This document shows, one piece after another, positions 24,578 to 24,788 of a DNA stretch of 24,788 nucleotides; positions within the stretch are counted from its first letter, which is position 1, and each line of letters begins with the position of its first letter. Position numbers and translations under genes: made by a program. The stretch is taken from assembly GCA_946497375.1 (NCBI GenBank), contig CAMMKE010000009.1:1-24788 (forward strand), read 5' to 3'. The notes under the pieces were generated by a model, which worked only from the letters and a program-made list of their open reading frames with translations, was not told where the DNA came from and made no database searches. Source of the DNA: an uncultured Mycoplasmatota bacterium. GTDB lineage: Bacteria; Bacillota_I; Bacilli_A; RF39; UBA660.

Positions 24578-24737
24578 TTTTTTCCTCCTCTTTCCAAGGC
24601 ATAATTGTTAATTTAGGCCATTTCTTTTTCCACTTATTTACTTTCTTTAAATAATCTTCTTCTTTGAAATCTATTTTTACTGGTCTTATTATCATATTAA
24701 ACAAATCATTAAGTCCATATGGCGCGGTTACTATTTG
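24570..24737 (-). pseudogene. 3' remnant of an NTP_transf_9-like nucleotidyltransferase gene
   Basis: Read on the minus strand, 55 codons are open from 24737 to a TAA at 24570-24572. The translation contains VTAPYGLNDLFNMIIRPVK, then VNKWKKKWPKLTIMPW, which matches my memory of the C-terminal signature of the NTP_transf_9 (DUF925) family: APYGLxDLFxxxxRP and KW...WPKLxxxPW. The family is about 180-200 residues long, so roughly the first two thirds are missing. An in-frame TAA stands at 24738-24740, directly before the conserved block, and no start codon with a ribosome binding site is visible. It is therefore a broken gene, not just one cut by the window edge; the remaining 51 bases to the end are AT-rich without visible features. 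Confidence 0.65.
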
Positions 24738-24788
24738 TTAAATTACAATTTATTTAATGTTAAAACTTAGATAATTTTCAAAATTAAA

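Overview
The window is AT-rich DNA from a low-GC, endospore-forming Firmicute. An alpha/beta small acid-soluble spore protein, short-type ThiI, PcrA and LigA of Bacilli type, a YtxG/YtxH-like pair and FemAB-type peptidoglycan enzymes all point to Bacilli. The compact layout suggests an uncultured, gut-type Bacilli lineage with a reduced genome; that placement is inference. TGA is used as a stop codon and Trp is TGG, so the code is standard, not the mycoplasma code.

Layout. Positions 1-361 hold two hairpins of unknown origin at the left edge, then a spore protein gene with its terminator and a SigG-like promoter. Positions 386-4544 (minus strand) hold a cysteine desulfurase and thiI, the usual sulfur-relay pair for 4-thiouridine in tRNA, separated by a DUF4143-type AAA ATPase and a 314-base repeat-bearing gap. 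Positions 4632-11296 (minus) hold pcrA and ligA, the usual Bacilli repair pair, separated by a second repeat array and two tandem nucleotidyltransferase paralogues, followed by a membrane-anchored OB-fold-like protein. Positions 11362-12285 encode a DUF2935-like protein. Positions 12330-15663 (minus) are a surface cassette: a thioester-domain/Cna-B adhesin with a VPFTG sorting signal, an overlapping sortase, and a five-helix membrane protein of unknown function. Positions 15802-18136 (minus) are an envelope operon: lipoprotein, disordered Glu/Lys-rich protein, DUF948-like protein and YtxH-like protein. trmB (18186-18812, minus) diverges from a short coiled-coil protein that may be a spore component. 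Two overlapping FemAB-like genes (19245-21819, plus) converge on a second DUF4143-type ATPase. The right end holds an S66 peptidase, a HIT-like protein and a 5'-truncated nucleotidyltransferase remnant.

The genes cover housekeeping (tRNA thiolation and m7G, DNA repair), cell-wall work (interpeptide bridge, L,D-carboxypeptidase-like, sortase) and sporulation. I see no prophage, CRISPR array, tRNA, rRNA or complete transposon. The most unusual points are: two textbook gene pairs that are each split by extra genes next to related intergenic repeats; an adhesin/sortase cassette whose sortase seems to lack the catalytic arginine; a disordered protein with a membrane-targeting-like start and one ordered motif; and repeated overlap of terminators with stop codons and promoters.
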